Below are positions 10,143-19,683 of a DNA stretch of 64,000 bases, piece after piece; the stretch's first letter is position 1, and the number at the start of each line of letters is the position of its first letter. The notes below the pieces were generated by a model. It worked only from the letters and a program-made list of their open reading frames with translations, was not told where the DNA came from and searched no databases. Origin of the DNA: Nitrospirota bacterium (GTDB lineage Bacteria > Nitrospirota > JACRHL01). The position numbers were made by a program, and so were the translations under genes. The stretch lies in the NCBI GenBank assembly GCA_016212085.1, contig JACRHL010000018.1:71487-135486 (forward strand), read 5' to 3'.

Positions 10143-10171
10143 TTGACTTATAATAAGAATATTCTTATATT
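10143..10171 (+). promoter_or_regulatory. Sigma70-like promoter TTGACT-N17-TATATT with 16-bp palindrome ATAAGAATATTCTTAT in the spacer
   Basis: -35 at 10143-10148, -10 at 10166-10171, palindrome 10153-10168. Confidence 0.7.
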
Positions 10172-10229
10172 CAAATTATCATACGTCACACGTTCCCCGG
10201 CAACGGGGGCCAATATGGAGGATCCACCC

Positions 10230-10433
10230 ATGACCGTTGATGCCGCCCTGCGGGGAATCGCCGGCGCCTTCCTGCTGCTCAGCCTGGCCCTGGCCCACTA
10301 TGTGAGCCCCAACTGGCTGTGGTTCACGGCGTTCATCGGCGCCAACCTGCTCCAGTCCGCCTTTTCGGGGTGGTGCCCGATGATGGCCATCCTGCGCAGG
10401 GTGGGGTTGAAGGACGCACGCGGCTGCTGCTGA
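10230..10433 (+). CDS. DUF2892 (YgaP-like inner-membrane) protein
   Basis: MTVDAALRGIAGAFLLLSLALAHYVSPNWLWFTAFIGANLLQSAFSGWCPMMAILRRVGLK. Confidence 0.85.
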   Translation: MTVDAALRGIAGAFLLLSLALAHYVSPNWLWFTAFIGANLLQSAFSGWCPMMAILRRVGLKDARGCC

Positions 10434-10463
10434 CGCGCCCGTTGGCATAAGGAGGGAGCGAAC

Positions 10464-11720
10464 ATGGCACACGTGGTGATTATCGGCGCGTCCACCGGCG
10501 GCCTGCCCGCCGCCTACGAGATGAAGGAGGCCCTGGGCAAGGCCCACCGGGTGACGGTGGTCTCGAACGTGGATTACTTCCAGTTCGTCCCCTCCAACCC
10601 CTGGGTGGGGGTGGGCTGGCGCGACCGCTCCCAGATCACCTTCAAGCTGGCGGAGCCGCTGAAGCGCAAGGGCATCCACTTCATCCCCAAGGCGGTCACC
10701 CGCATCGACGCGGATGCCAGCCGCCTTGCCCTGGCGGACGGCCAGACGCTGGACTACGACTACCTGGTGATCGCCACCGGCCCCAAGCTGGCCTTCGACG
10801 AGGTGCCGGGCCTGGGGCCCGCCGGCCACACCCACTCCGTGTGCACCATCGACCACGCGGAACAGACCCATGAGGCGTTCGAGGCGTTCTGCAAGGATCC
10901 CGGCCCCATCGTCATCGGCGCGGTGCAGATGGCGTCGTGCTTCGGCCCCGCCTACGAGTTCGCGGGCATCCTCGATACGGAGCTGCGCCGCCGCAAGATC
11001 CGCCACAAGGTGCCCATGACCTACGTCTCCCCCGAGCCCTACATCGGCCACCTGGGCCTGGGCGGGGTGGGCGACTCCCAGGGCATGATGGAGTCCGAAC
11101 TGCGCCACCGCCACGTGAAGTGGATCACCAACGCCAAAGTGAACCGGGTGGAGGCGGGGAAAATGTTCGTGCAGGCGCACGGCGAGGAGGCGGAGCGGGA
11201 GGTGCCGTTCAAGTTCGCCATGATGCTGCCCGCCTTCAAGGGGGTGGACGCGGTAGCGGCGGTGCCTGGGCTGTGCAACCCGCGCGGCTTCGTGCTGGTG
11301 GACGAAAACCAGCGCAACCCCACCCACGGGAACATCTTCGCCCTGGGGGTGTGCGTGGCCATCCCCCCGGTGGAGGCCACCCCGGTGCCCACCGGCACCC
11401 CCAAGACCGGTTACATGATCGAGACCATGGCCACCGCCATCGTGCACAACGTGCGCCACGCCCTCCGCGGCGAGGCGCCGGAGGCGGTGCCCACCTGGAG
11501 CGCCCTGTGCCTGGCCGACTTTGGCGATACGGGGGCCGCGTTCATCGCCTCGCCGCAGATTCCGCCGCGCAACCTCCAGTGGATGCGGAAGGGCAAGTGG
11601 GTGCACCTGGCCAAGATCGCCTTCGAGAAATACTTCATCCGCAAGATGAAGAAGGGCGACACGGAGCCCATCTACGAGCGCCTGGTGCTCAAGCGGATGG
11701 GGATCGAGCGCCTCAAGTGA
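10464..11720 (+). CDS. sqr: Sulfide:quinone oxidoreductase
   Basis: FAD-binding N-term; SVCTIDHA, ASCFGPAYEF and GVCVAIPPVE Cys motifs as in Acidithiobacillus-type SQR. Confidence 0.9.
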   Translation: MAHVVIIGASTGGLPAAYEMKEALGKAHRVTVVSNVDYFQFVPSNPWVGVGWRDRSQITFKLAEPLKRKGIHFIPKAVTRIDADASRLALADGQTLDYDYLVIATGPKLAFDEVPGLGPAGHTHSVCTIDHAEQTHEAFEAFCKDPGPIVIGAVQMASCFGPAYEFAGILDTELRRRKIRHKVPMTYVSPEPYIGHLGLGGVGDSQGMMESELRHRHVKWITNAKVNRVEAGKMFVQAHGEEAEREVPFKFAMMLPAFKGVDAVAAVPGLCNPRGFVLVDENQRNPTHGNIFALGVCVAIPPVEATPVPTGTPKTGYMIETMATAIVHNVRHALRGEAPEAVPTWSALCLADFGDTGAAFIASPQIPPRNLQWMRKGKWVHLAKIAFEKYFIRKMKKGDTEPIYERLVLKRMGIERLK

Positions 11721-11733
11721 CAAGGAGCATCCC

Positions 11734-12057
11734 ATGACCGCACGCTGCATGGTGGACGTGGACGACGAAAAACTGGAGCGGGGCGCGCGCTGCATCAAGA
11801 TGCTGGCGCACCCCCTGCGCCTCAAGATCCTCATGGTCATCGGCACCGGCGAGGTGCCGGTGAGCGGGATATTGGAGGCCATCGGCACCAGCCAGTCGAA
11901 CGTGTCGCAGCACCTGGGCCAGATGCGCGACAAGGGCATCCTCATCGCCCGGCGCGACGCCAACCAGGTGTTCTACCGGGTCCGCGAGCCGAAGGTGTTC
12001 GAGCTGCTGGCGCTGGTCCGCGAGCTGTTCTGCGAACCCGGCGGGGCGGGGCGGTGA
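11734..12057 (+). CDS. ArsR-family transcriptional regulator
   Basis: LAHPLRLKIL, TSQSNVSQHLGQMRDKGI wHTH; cysteines C5, C20, C100. Confidence 0.9.
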   Translation: MTARCMVDVDDEKLERGARCIKMLAHPLRLKILMVIGTGEVPVSGILEAIGTSQSNVSQHLGQMRDKGILIARRDANQVFYRVREPKVFELLALVRELFCEPGGAGR

Positions 12058-13409
12058 CCGGGCCGCCCGCGCACCGGCCATCCGCCTGGCGGGTGGGGTG
12101 GGGGGTGTTGCTGGCCGCCCTGTGCGGGCCGGTGCCCGCCGGGGCGCTGTCGCTCGACGAGGCGCGGGCCATCGCCCTGGAACACCGCCCGGAACTGCGC
12201 GCGGCGCGGGCCGACGAGCGGGCGGCGGCGTCCGCCGCCGATGCCGCCCGCGCCGAGCGGCTGCCCAGGGTGGACCTGGCGGTGGCGGCCATGCGCATGG
12301 ACGATCCGGCCCAGTCCCTGTTCGCCAAGCTGTCCCAGGGGGCGGTGACGGCGGCGGACATGACGCCGGGCGCCCTCAACGATCCCGGCGCGCTCACGGA
12401 CCTGAGCGCCACCGTGCGCGTCACCCAGCCCCTGTTCGCCGGGGGGCGCATCCGGGCCGGGGTGCGGGCGGGGAACGCTGCGGCGGCCGCTGCGGCGGCC
12501 GGGCGCCTGGAGGCGGTGGCGGAAACCCGGGCGGCGGTGACCACGGCCTATTACGGCCAGATCCTCGCCGCCGAGGCGCTCAAGGTGGCGCGGGGCGCCC
12601 GGCGGACCGCCCGGGCCAACCTGGAACTGGCCAACGACCGCTTCGAGGCCGGAGCTGCGGTACGGGCCGACCTGCTGGCCGCCCAGGCCCACGTGGCCCG
12701 CATGAGCGGCCGGGTGATCGACGCCACCCGCGACCTGGCCCTGGCCCGGGCCACCCTGGCCGCCGCCATCGGCGTGGAGGAACTCCCCTCCGACGCGGAC
12801 GCGGCGCTGCCCCTCGATGCCGGCGGCGAGCAGTCCCTGGACGCCCTGCTGGCCCGCGCCAGGGAGGCCCGCCCCATGGTGCGGGCGGCACGCCTGGCGG
12901 TGGAGCGGGCGCGGGCGGAACGGGACGCGGCCGCCGGCGCCCTTTGGCCCGAGGTGGGGCTGACCGCCGCCGCCGGGGAGCACCGGCCGAGCCTGGGGGG
13001 CGAGGGCGGCACCGTCTGGCAGACGGGCATCCGGGCCGACTGGCGGCTTGCGGACGGCGGCGGGCGCGGCGCGCGCATCGCCGTGGCGAACGCCACCCTG
13101 GCCAAGGCCGAGGCGCAGGCGGACCAGGCGTGGCTGGCGGCGCGCACCCAGGTGACCGCCGCCCACATGTCGCGCCAGGCGGCGCTGGAACGCATCCAGG
13201 CCGCGCGCCTGGAGGTGGACGCCGCCACGGAGGCGTTGCGGCTCACCCGCGACCGCTATCGGGCGGGGGCGGCGCTGTTCACGGAATTGCAGGAGGCCCA
13301 GGACCGTCTGGCCCAGGCCCGGCTGAACGCGATTTCCGCCCGCCACGACCTGGCGGTGCAGGAGGCCGCCCTGCGCTGGGCGGTGGGCGATGGATTGGAG
13401 GGAGGGTAA
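12054..13409 (+). CDS. TolC-family outer membrane efflux protein
   Basis: Signal peptide plus duplicated OEP repeats; ATG overlaps the ArsR stop. Confidence 0.9.
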   Translation: MTGPPAHRPSAWRVGWGVLLAALCGPVPAGALSLDEARAIALEHRPELRAARADERAAASAADAARAERLPRVDLAVAAMRMDDPAQSLFAKLSQGAVTAADMTPGALNDPGALTDLSATVRVTQPLFAGGRIRAGVRAGNAAAAAAAAGRLEAVAETRAAVTTAYYGQILAAEALKVARGARRTARANLELANDRFEAGAAVRADLLAAQAHVARMSGRVIDATRDLALARATLAAAIGVEELPSDADAALPLDAGGEQSLDALLARAREARPMVRAARLAVERARAERDAAAGALWPEVGLTAAAGEHRPSLGGEGGTVWQTGIRADWRLADGGGRGARIAVANATLAKAEAQADQAWLAARTQVTAAHMSRQAALERIQAARLEVDAATEALRLTRDRYRAGAALFTELQEAQDRLAQARLNAISARHDLAVQEAALRWAVGDGLEGG

Positions 13410-13413
13410 CGCC

Positions 13414-14454
13414 ATGGGCGCGCGCAAACGGTTTTTTTGGGCCGCCGTGGCGCTGGCGCTGCTGGCGCCGGCCGCCGCCCGGGCCGACACGGAGCCGGTG
13501 CGCGCCGACGTGCTGCCCCTTGCCGTGAACGCCTACGGGGTGGTGCATCCGGGCGCCGACGCGGTGCTGGCCGCCAAGGTGCTGGCCCGCGTGGTGGCGT
13601 TGCCGCTGCGCGAGGGCGCCGCCGTGAAGGCGGGCGACCTGGTGGCGGAGCTGGACCATCTGGACCTGGATGCGGAGCTGGCGGTGGCCGAGGCGACCCT
13701 CGGGCAGACGCGGGCGGCGCTCACGGAGGCGGAGGTGGAACATGCCCGCGTCCAGTCGCTGGCGGCGCGCGGTTCCGCCACCACCCGCGAGCTGGAGCGG
13801 GCGTCCAGCGCCAGGGGCCAGGCCGCCCAGGCGGTGAGCGCCGCCGAGGCGGGGCGCGAGCTGGTGCGCACGCGGCTGGGCTACACCCGCGTGCAGGCCC
13901 CGTTCGATGGCCGTGTGGTGGTGCGCCTGGCCGAGGTGGGCGAGCTGGCGGCGCCGGGCACACCGCTGGTCCGCATCGAGTCCGTGGGCGGCCAGGAACT
14001 GTGGGCGGACGTGCCCCAGGGCGACATGGCGCGCGTGCGCGTGGGCCTGCCCGCCCGCATCACGGTGGACGGGGTGGCGGGATCGTTCGAGGGCCGCGTC
14101 ACGCGCATCGTCCCCGCCGCCGATCCGCGCGCGCACACCTTCACGGTCAAGGTTGCGCTCGACGGCGGCGCCCGGGTGTACACGGGCATGTTCGGCCAGG
14201 TGGCCATCCCCTACGGCAGCGAGCCGGTGCTGACCGTGCCCGCCACGGCGGTGGTGCGCCGCGCGGAGGTGACGGGGGTGTACGTGGCCGGGGCGGACGG
14301 CGCTCCGGTGTTCCGGCTGGTGCGGCCCGGCGCGTTGCTGGGTGACCGGCGGGCGGGCGATCGGCAGGTCATTCTGGCGGGCCTGTCCGAGGGCGAACCG
14401 GTGCTGGTGGACGGCCAGGCGGTCGCCGCCACGGTGGCGGAGGCCGCCCGGTGA
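13414..14454 (+). CDS. RND periplasmic adaptor (MFP) subunit
   Basis: Biotinyl/lipoyl-like hairpin, GYTRVQAPFDGRVV. Confidence 0.9.
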   Translation: MGARKRFFWAAVALALLAPAAARADTEPVRADVLPLAVNAYGVVHPGADAVLAAKVLARVVALPLREGAAVKAGDLVAELDHLDLDAELAVAEATLGQTRAALTEAEVEHARVQSLAARGSATTRELERASSARGQAAQAVSAAEAGRELVRTRLGYTRVQAPFDGRVVVRLAEVGELAAPGTPLVRIESVGGQELWADVPQGDMARVRVGLPARITVDGVAGSFEGRVTRIVPAADPRAHTFTVKVALDGGARVYTGMFGQVAIPYGSEPVLTVPATAVVRRAEVTGVYVAGADGAPVFRLVRPGALLGDRRAGDRQVILAGLSEGEPVLVDGQAVAATVAEAAR

Positions 14455-17400
14455 AGGGAGTCGGCATCGCCGGGCGCATCGCCGGCGCCTTTTTGACCTC
14501 GCGCCTCACGCCGCTGTTCGTCGCGGCGGCGGTGGTGCTGGGGGTGTTCGCCATCCTCGTCACCCCGCGCGAGGAGGAGCCGCAGATCTCCGTGCCGGTG
14601 GTGGACGTGCTGATCCCCTATCCGGGGGCCACCGCCGCCGAGGTGGAATCGCTGGTGACCACCCCCGCCGAGCGGGTGCTGGGCGAGCTGGCCGGGGTGG
14701 AGTACGTCTACTCCGCCGCCACCTCGGGCATGGGCATCGTGACCGTGCGCTTCGAGGTGGGGGAGGACCAGACCGAGAGCATCGCCAAGCTCTATGACAA
14801 GGTGATGAGCAACCGCGACTGGCTTCCCGCCAACGTGGGGGTGGGCGAGCCCATCGTGAAGCCCACCGGCATCGACGACGTGCCCATCGTCACCCTGACA
14901 CTGTGGAGCGACACGCACCCCGCCTCGGACCTGGCGCGGGTGGCCCACGCCCTGGAGACGGAGCTGGCCAAGGTGGCGGGCACCGGCCGCATCCAGACCA
15001 TCGGCGGCAGCCCCAGGGAGATCCGCGTGGCCCTGGACCCGGCGCGCATGGCCGGCTACGGCATCAGCCCGTTGCGGGTGGCCGGGGCGCTGCAACTGGC
15101 CAACCAGTCGCTGCCCGCCGGCGAATTGATCGCCGCCGGGCGCGAGATCCCGGTGCGCACCGGGGTGTTCCTGACGGATGAAGGCGACATCGCAGGCCTC
15201 GTGGTGGGTGTCTACGATGGGCGTCCGGTGCACCTGTCGCAGGTGGCCGACATCCGCGAGGTGGCGGCGGAGCCGACCAGCTACGTCTGGCACGGTTCCG
15301 CCGGTGCCGGGCCACGCCCGGCGGTCACCATCTCCGTGGCCAAGAAGGCCGGCCAGAACGCGGTGCGCATCGCCCGCGAGCTGCTGCGCACGGTGGATTC
15401 CCTCAAGGGCGTGGTGATCCCCGACGGGGTGCGGGTGGCCGTCACCCGCAACTATGGCCACAGCGCCGACGAGAAGGCCGACGAGCTGCTCAAGCACCTG
15501 CTCCTGGCCACCGTGGCGGTGGTGCTGTTCCTCACCGTGGTGCTGGGGCGGCGCGAGGGGGTGGTGGTGCTGGTGGCCATTCCGGTGACCATCCTGCTCA
15601 CCCTGTTCGTGAGCTACCTGATCGGCTACACCATCAACCGCGTCACCCTGTTCGCGCTGATCTTTTCCATCGGCATCCTGGTGGACGACGCCATCGTGGT
15701 GGTGGAGAACGTCCACCGCCGCCTCAAGACGGGCGAGGGGTCGCCGCGCGAGCTTACCGTGCGCGCCGTGGACGAGGTGGGCAGCCCCACCATCCTGGCC
15801 ACCTTCACGGTGATCGCGGCGCTGTTGCCCATGGCGTTCGTGGGGGGACTGATGGGGCCCTACATGGGGCCGATCCCGGTGAACGCCTCCCTGGCCATGT
15901 TCTTCTCGCTCATGGTGGCCTTCGTGGTCACCCCGTGGATGGCCTTCAAGGTCATGGTGGCGAAACACCCCACGGCCGGGCATGGCGCCGCCCAGGAGGT
16001 GGCCGAGGGGCGCCTGCTCACCCTCTACCGGCGCCTGCTCACGCCCCTGTTCGAGCACCCGGCCCGGCGCTGGGGGGCCCTGGCCGGGGTGGTGGCGCTG
16101 ATGCTGGCCGCCGTGTCGCTGGCCTACTTCAAGGTGGTGCCGCTGAAGATGCTGCCGTTCGACAACAAGAGCGAGCTGCAACTGGTGATCGACATGCCCG
16201 AGGGCGCCGCCCTCGAGGAGACCGCGCGCGCCACGCGCGCCGTGACCGATTACCTGGCCACCCAGGAGGTGGTAACCGACTACCAGGCCTACGTGGGCAC
16301 CGCCTCGCCCATCAACTTCAACGGCCTGGTGCGCCAGTATTACCGCCGGCAGGACAGCCACATGGCCGACGTGGTGGTGAACCTCAAGCCCAAGCATGAG
16401 CGCGACCGGCAGAGCCACGAGATCGCCCTGGCCCTGCGCCCGGAGGTGCAGCGCATCGCCCGGCAACACGGTGCCAACCTGAAGGTGGTGGAGGTGCCGC
16501 CCGGCCCGCCGGTGCTGGCCCCCATCGTGGCCGAGGTGTACGGCCCCGACCGCGACCTGCGCGACCACCTGGCGCTCCAGGTGGCGGCGGTGATGGCCGA
16601 CACGGACGGCCTGGTGGACGTGGACAGCTACGTGGAGGCGGACCGCACCGAGCTGCAACTGGTTCCCGACCGGGAGAAGGCGGCGCGCATGGAGGTGGCC
16701 GAGGCGGACCTGGTGCGGACTCTCCACATGGCCCTGAACGGCGCCTCGCCCACCACCCTGCACCGGGCGGGGGAGCGCTATGCCATGCCCATCACCCTGC
16801 GCCTGCCGCAGGCGATGCGCACGCGCATCGAAGACGTGCTCGCCGTGCGCGTGGCCGCCAAGGACGGCGCCCTGATCCCCCTGGGCGAGGTGGTGCGGGT
16901 GGCCCGGGTGCCGGTGCAGCGCGCCATCTACCACAAGAACGGCCACCCGGTGTCGTACGTGGTGGCCGACAACGTGGGGGCGGAGGATTCGCCCCTGTAC
17001 GGCCTGTTCCGCGCCTGGACCCACATCGTCGACCGGGTGCGCCCCCCCGCGGGCACCGCCCTGGACGTGACCCTGATCGGCCCGCCGGACGACCGCGCCG
17101 GCTACGGCATCAAGTGGGACGGGGAAAGCCAGATCACCTACGAGACCTTCCGCGACATGGGCATCGCCTATGCGGTGGGGCTGTTGGTCATCTACCTGCT
17201 GGTGGTGGGGCAGTTCCAGTCGTTCGGCCTGCCGCTGGTCATCATGGCGCCCATCCCGCTCACGGTGATCGGCATCTTCCCCGGCCACGCCATCATGGGG
17301 GCCCAGTTCACCGCCACGTCGATGATCGGCATGATCGCCCTGGGGGGCATCATCGTGCGCAACTCCATTCTGCTGGTGGACTTCATCCGCGCCCGCAGGG

Positions 17401-17651
17401 CGGAGGGCATGGAGCTTAAGGAGGCCATCATCCAGGCCGGCGCCGTGCGCACCCGGCCCATCGTGCTCACCGCCCTGGCGGCCATGGTGGGCGCCAGCGT
17501 GATCCTGATGGACCCCATCTTCCAGGGCATGGCGGTGAGCTTGCTGTTCGGCATGTTCGCCTCCACCCTGCTCACCCTGGTGGTGATTCCGCTGATCTAC
17601 TACATGGCCTACCGCAAGGGGCAGGACCGGGCAGCGGACGCGGGGGTATGA
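14451..17651 (+). CDS. RND efflux transporter, HAE-1/AcrB-like
   Basis: 1066 aa, IPYPGATAAEVE, GILVDDAIVVVENV, GGIIVRNSILLVDF. Confidence 0.93.
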   Translation: MKGVGIAGRIAGAFLTSRLTPLFVAAAVVLGVFAILVTPREEEPQISVPVVDVLIPYPGATAAEVESLVTTPAERVLGELAGVEYVYSAATSGMGIVTVRFEVGEDQTESIAKLYDKVMSNRDWLPANVGVGEPIVKPTGIDDVPIVTLTLWSDTHPASDLARVAHALETELAKVAGTGRIQTIGGSPREIRVALDPARMAGYGISPLRVAGALQLANQSLPAGELIAAGREIPVRTGVFLTDEGDIAGLVVGVYDGRPVHLSQVADIREVAAEPTSYVWHGSAGAGPRPAVTISVAKKAGQNAVRIARELLRTVDSLKGVVIPDGVRVAVTRNYGHSADEKADELLKHLLLATVAVVLFLTVVLGRREGVVVLVAIPVTILLTLFVSYLIGYTINRVTLFALIFSIGILVDDAIVVVENVHRRLKTGEGSPRELTVRAVDEVGSPTILATFTVIAALLPMAFVGGLMGPYMGPIPVNASLAMFFSLMVAFVVTPWMAFKVMVAKHPTAGHGAAQEVAEGRLLTLYRRLLTPLFEHPARRWGALAGVVALMLAAVSLAYFKVVPLKMLPFDNKSELQLVIDMPEGAALEETARATRAVTDYLATQEVVTDYQAYVGTASPINFNGLVRQYYRRQDSHMADVVVNLKPKHERDRQSHEIALALRPEVQRIARQHGANLKVVEVPPGPPVLAPIVAEVYGPDRDLRDHLALQVAAVMADTDGLVDVDSYVEADRTELQLVPDREKAARMEVAEADLVRTLHMALNGASPTTLHRAGERYAMPITLRLPQAMRTRIEDVLAVRVAAKDGALIPLGEVVRVARVPVQRAIYHKNGHPVSYVVADNVGAEDSPLYGLFRAWTHIVDRVRPPAGTALDVTLIGPPDDRAGYGIKWDGESQITYETFRDMGIAYAVGLLVIYLLVVGQFQSFGLPLVIMAPIPLTVIGIFPGHAIMGAQFTATSMIGMIALGGIIVRNSILLVDFIRARRAEGMELKEAIIQAGAVRTRPIVLTALAAMVGASVILMDPIFQGMAVSLLFGMFASTLLTLVVIPLIYYMAYRKGQDRAADAGV

Positions 17652-17707
17652 TGGGGGGTATGCGACAACCTGAGTCCGACCCGGCGAACCAAGGAAGGAA
17701 CGAGCGT

Positions 17708-18229
17708 ATGAACCGCAAACTGATCGGCGCGGCCGTGGCAATGGCCGCCGCCATGCTGTTGGCCGGCCAGCCCGCCCTGGCGGAGACGGACACCCAGAAG
17801 ATCCAGCGCCTGGAACGCGAGGTGGCGGACCTGAAGGCCCACATGGGCCCGGTGATCGCGGGCATGGACGGCGCCGCGCTGGCGGAACTGAAGGCGATGG
17901 CGGGCGTGATCTCGGCCGACGTGCGCGGCCTGGTCATCGACCTTTCGGCCAAGTCCGGCGAGTACTGCATGCGCGACCCGCAGGGCGGGCGCTTCATGGT
18001 GCACTTTTCGGAAACGCCCGCCGCGACGCCGGAGGACGTGATCTACTTCGTCGCCGCCGACTCCCTGACCGATGCGGGGGTGGACGTCACCAAGCTGCCG
18101 ACGCTGCCCACGGAGCTGGGCCGGATGACGCCGCGCACCTGGTATCACTACGACGGCAACGCCTTCGAGCCGCATCACCAGGGCAAGCTGGGCCGCCCCT
18201 ACCTGGTGCTGGCCCTGGACATCCGTTAG
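17708..18229 (+). CDS. Hypothetical secreted protein
   Basis: Signal peptide MNRKLIGAAVAMAAAMLLAGQPALA; in operon. Confidence 0.75.
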   Translation: MNRKLIGAAVAMAAAMLLAGQPALAETDTQKIQRLEREVADLKAHMGPVIAGMDGAALAELKAMAGVISADVRGLVIDLSAKSGEYCMRDPQGGRFMVHFSETPAATPEDVIYFVAADSLTDAGVDVTKLPTLPTELGRMTPRTWYHYDGNAFEPHHQGKLGRPYLVLALDIR

Positions 18230-18233
18230 GGGA

Positions 18234-18653
18234 GTGGGCGTGACCGGCTGGCTCGAACAGGCGTTTCCGTGGCTGATCCTCGCCCTGGCGGCGCTCATCT
18301 GGTTCATCCCCGCCATCCGCGCCCGCCTGGCCGGGGTGAAGTCCATGGCGCCTGCGGAACTGGAAAAGGCGGTGCGTGACGGCGGCCGCAAGATCGTCGT
18401 GCTCGACGTGCGCACCGACGACGAGTTCCGCCGCGGCCACATCAAGGGCGCCAAGCACCTGCCCCTGCACCGGCTGTCCGACGGCATCCCCCTGCTGGGC
18501 ACCATGAAGCGCGACGACGTGGTGTGCGTGTGCGCCAGCGGCAAGCGCTCCGCCGTGGCCGCCGTGTGGCTGCGCAAGGCGGGCTTCGACAGCGTGTACA
18601 ACCTGTCCGGCGGCATGCTGCGCTGGGGGCGGCGCGATGTCCAGAAGGGCTGA
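18234..18653 (+). CDS. Membrane-anchored rhodanese-domain protein (GTG start)
   Basis: VLDVRTDDEFRRGHIKGAKHLPL, active-site VCVCASGKRS. Confidence 0.88.
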   Translation: MGVTGWLEQAFPWLILALAALIWFIPAIRARLAGVKSMAPAELEKAVRDGGRKIVVLDVRTDDEFRRGHIKGAKHLPLHRLSDGIPLLGTMKRDDVVCVCASGKRSAVAAVWLRKAGFDSVYNLSGGMLRWGRRDVQKG

Positions 18654-19083
18654 ACGCCGCTCCCGCCTTGGCCCGCTGCGCTGGCTGCGCCTGCCGCTGG
18701 CGGTGGCCATGCTGGCGCTGGCGGCGCTGATGCTGCTGCCGCCGGGCTGGTTCGGCATGGGGGGCATCGCGCCGGAGCTGCTCACGGCGCGCCTGGCGGG
18801 CGCCCGGCCGCCGCTGGTGGTGGACGTGCGCACCGGCCCGGAGTTCGCCGCCGGCCACATCGACGGGGCGCTGCCGGTGCCGCTGCACACGGTGCCGTTC
18901 CGCGTCGGGGAGTTGGGGGCGCACAAGGGGCGGCCGGTGGTGCTGGTGTGCATGTCCGGCCACCGCTCGCGGGTGGCGGGGTTGTTCCTGCGGCTGGCGG
19001 GCTTTGCGGAGGTGATCAACCTGGACGGCGGCATGGCCGCCTGGCGCGCCGGCGGGCTGCCCCTGGCGGGGCCGCCGCGCTAG
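18637..19083 (+). CDS. Membrane-anchored rhodanese-domain protein
   Basis: VVDVRTGPEFAAGHIDGALPVPL, active-site VLVCMSGHRSR. Confidence 0.88.
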   Translation: MSRRAERRSRLGPLRWLRLPLAVAMLALAALMLLPPGWFGMGGIAPELLTARLAGARPPLVVDVRTGPEFAAGHIDGALPVPLHTVPFRVGELGAHKGRPVVLVCMSGHRSRVAGLFLRLAGFAEVINLDGGMAAWRAGGLPLAGPPR

Positions 19084-19177
19084 CAGGCCGTCGAAAAGCG
19101 CCGTTTTTCGGCGCGCCTGCGTCCGGTACGGGAATGTACCGGCGGATTGCATGCGCGCAGGCACTTGAAATCCACCC
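19082..19177 (+). repeat. Truncated copy of the AGCAGGCTGTTGAAAAA repeat family
   Basis: AGCAGGCCGTCGAAAAGCGCCGTTTTTCGGCGCGCCTGCGTCCGGTACGGGAATGTACCGGCGGATTG..; similar to 35902-36076. Confidence 0.75.
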
Positions 19178-19215
19178 TGTCAAGGATTGTCGGGGTCTTG
19201 TTAAGGGGAAAGAAA

Positions 19216-19608
19216 ATGAGCGATTATGGCATCCAGCAACGGCTCGACATCGGCTATGACGCCGCCGTGGAGAGGGTGACCCAGACCCTGAAGGACGAGG
19301 GTTTCGGCGTCCTTACCACCATCGACGTCAAGGGCACCCTGAAGGCCAAGATCGGCGTGGACTTCAAGCGCTACGTCATCCTGGGGGCGTGCAACCCCAG
19401 GCTGGCCTATCAGGCGCTCACCGCCGAGAACGACGTGGGGCTGCTGCTGCCGTGCAACGTGGTGGTATACGAGACCGAGTCCGGCGGCAGCGTGGTGGCC
19501 GCCATCGATCCGGAGGCCATGTTGTCGGTGACGGGACGGACCGACCTGAAGCCGCTCGCCGAGCAGGTGAGGGAGAAGCTCGCGAGGGCCATCCGCAACT
19601 GCGCCTGA
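19216..19608 (+). CDS. DUF302 domain protein
   Basis: FGVLTTIDVKGTLKAKIGVDFKRYVILGACNPRLAYQAL..VGLLLPCNVVVYE. Confidence 0.92.
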   Translation: MSDYGIQQRLDIGYDAAVERVTQTLKDEGFGVLTTIDVKGTLKAKIGVDFKRYVILGACNPRLAYQALTAENDVGLLLPCNVVVYETESGGSVVAAIDPEAMLSVTGRTDLKPLAEQVREKLARAIRNCA

Positions 19609-19620
19609 CGGCCTCCCTGT

Positions 19621-19668
19621 AAGGGTTGTTCCGCCCCCAATGGTGACGGGGGATGGGAACAACCTTTT
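19621..19668 (+). terminator. Hairpin terminator after DUF302 gene
   Basis: AAGGGTTGTTCCGCCCCC..CGGGGGATGGGAACAACCTTTTGT. Confidence 0.6.
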
Positions 19669-19683
19669 GTCGGGAGAGCATTC

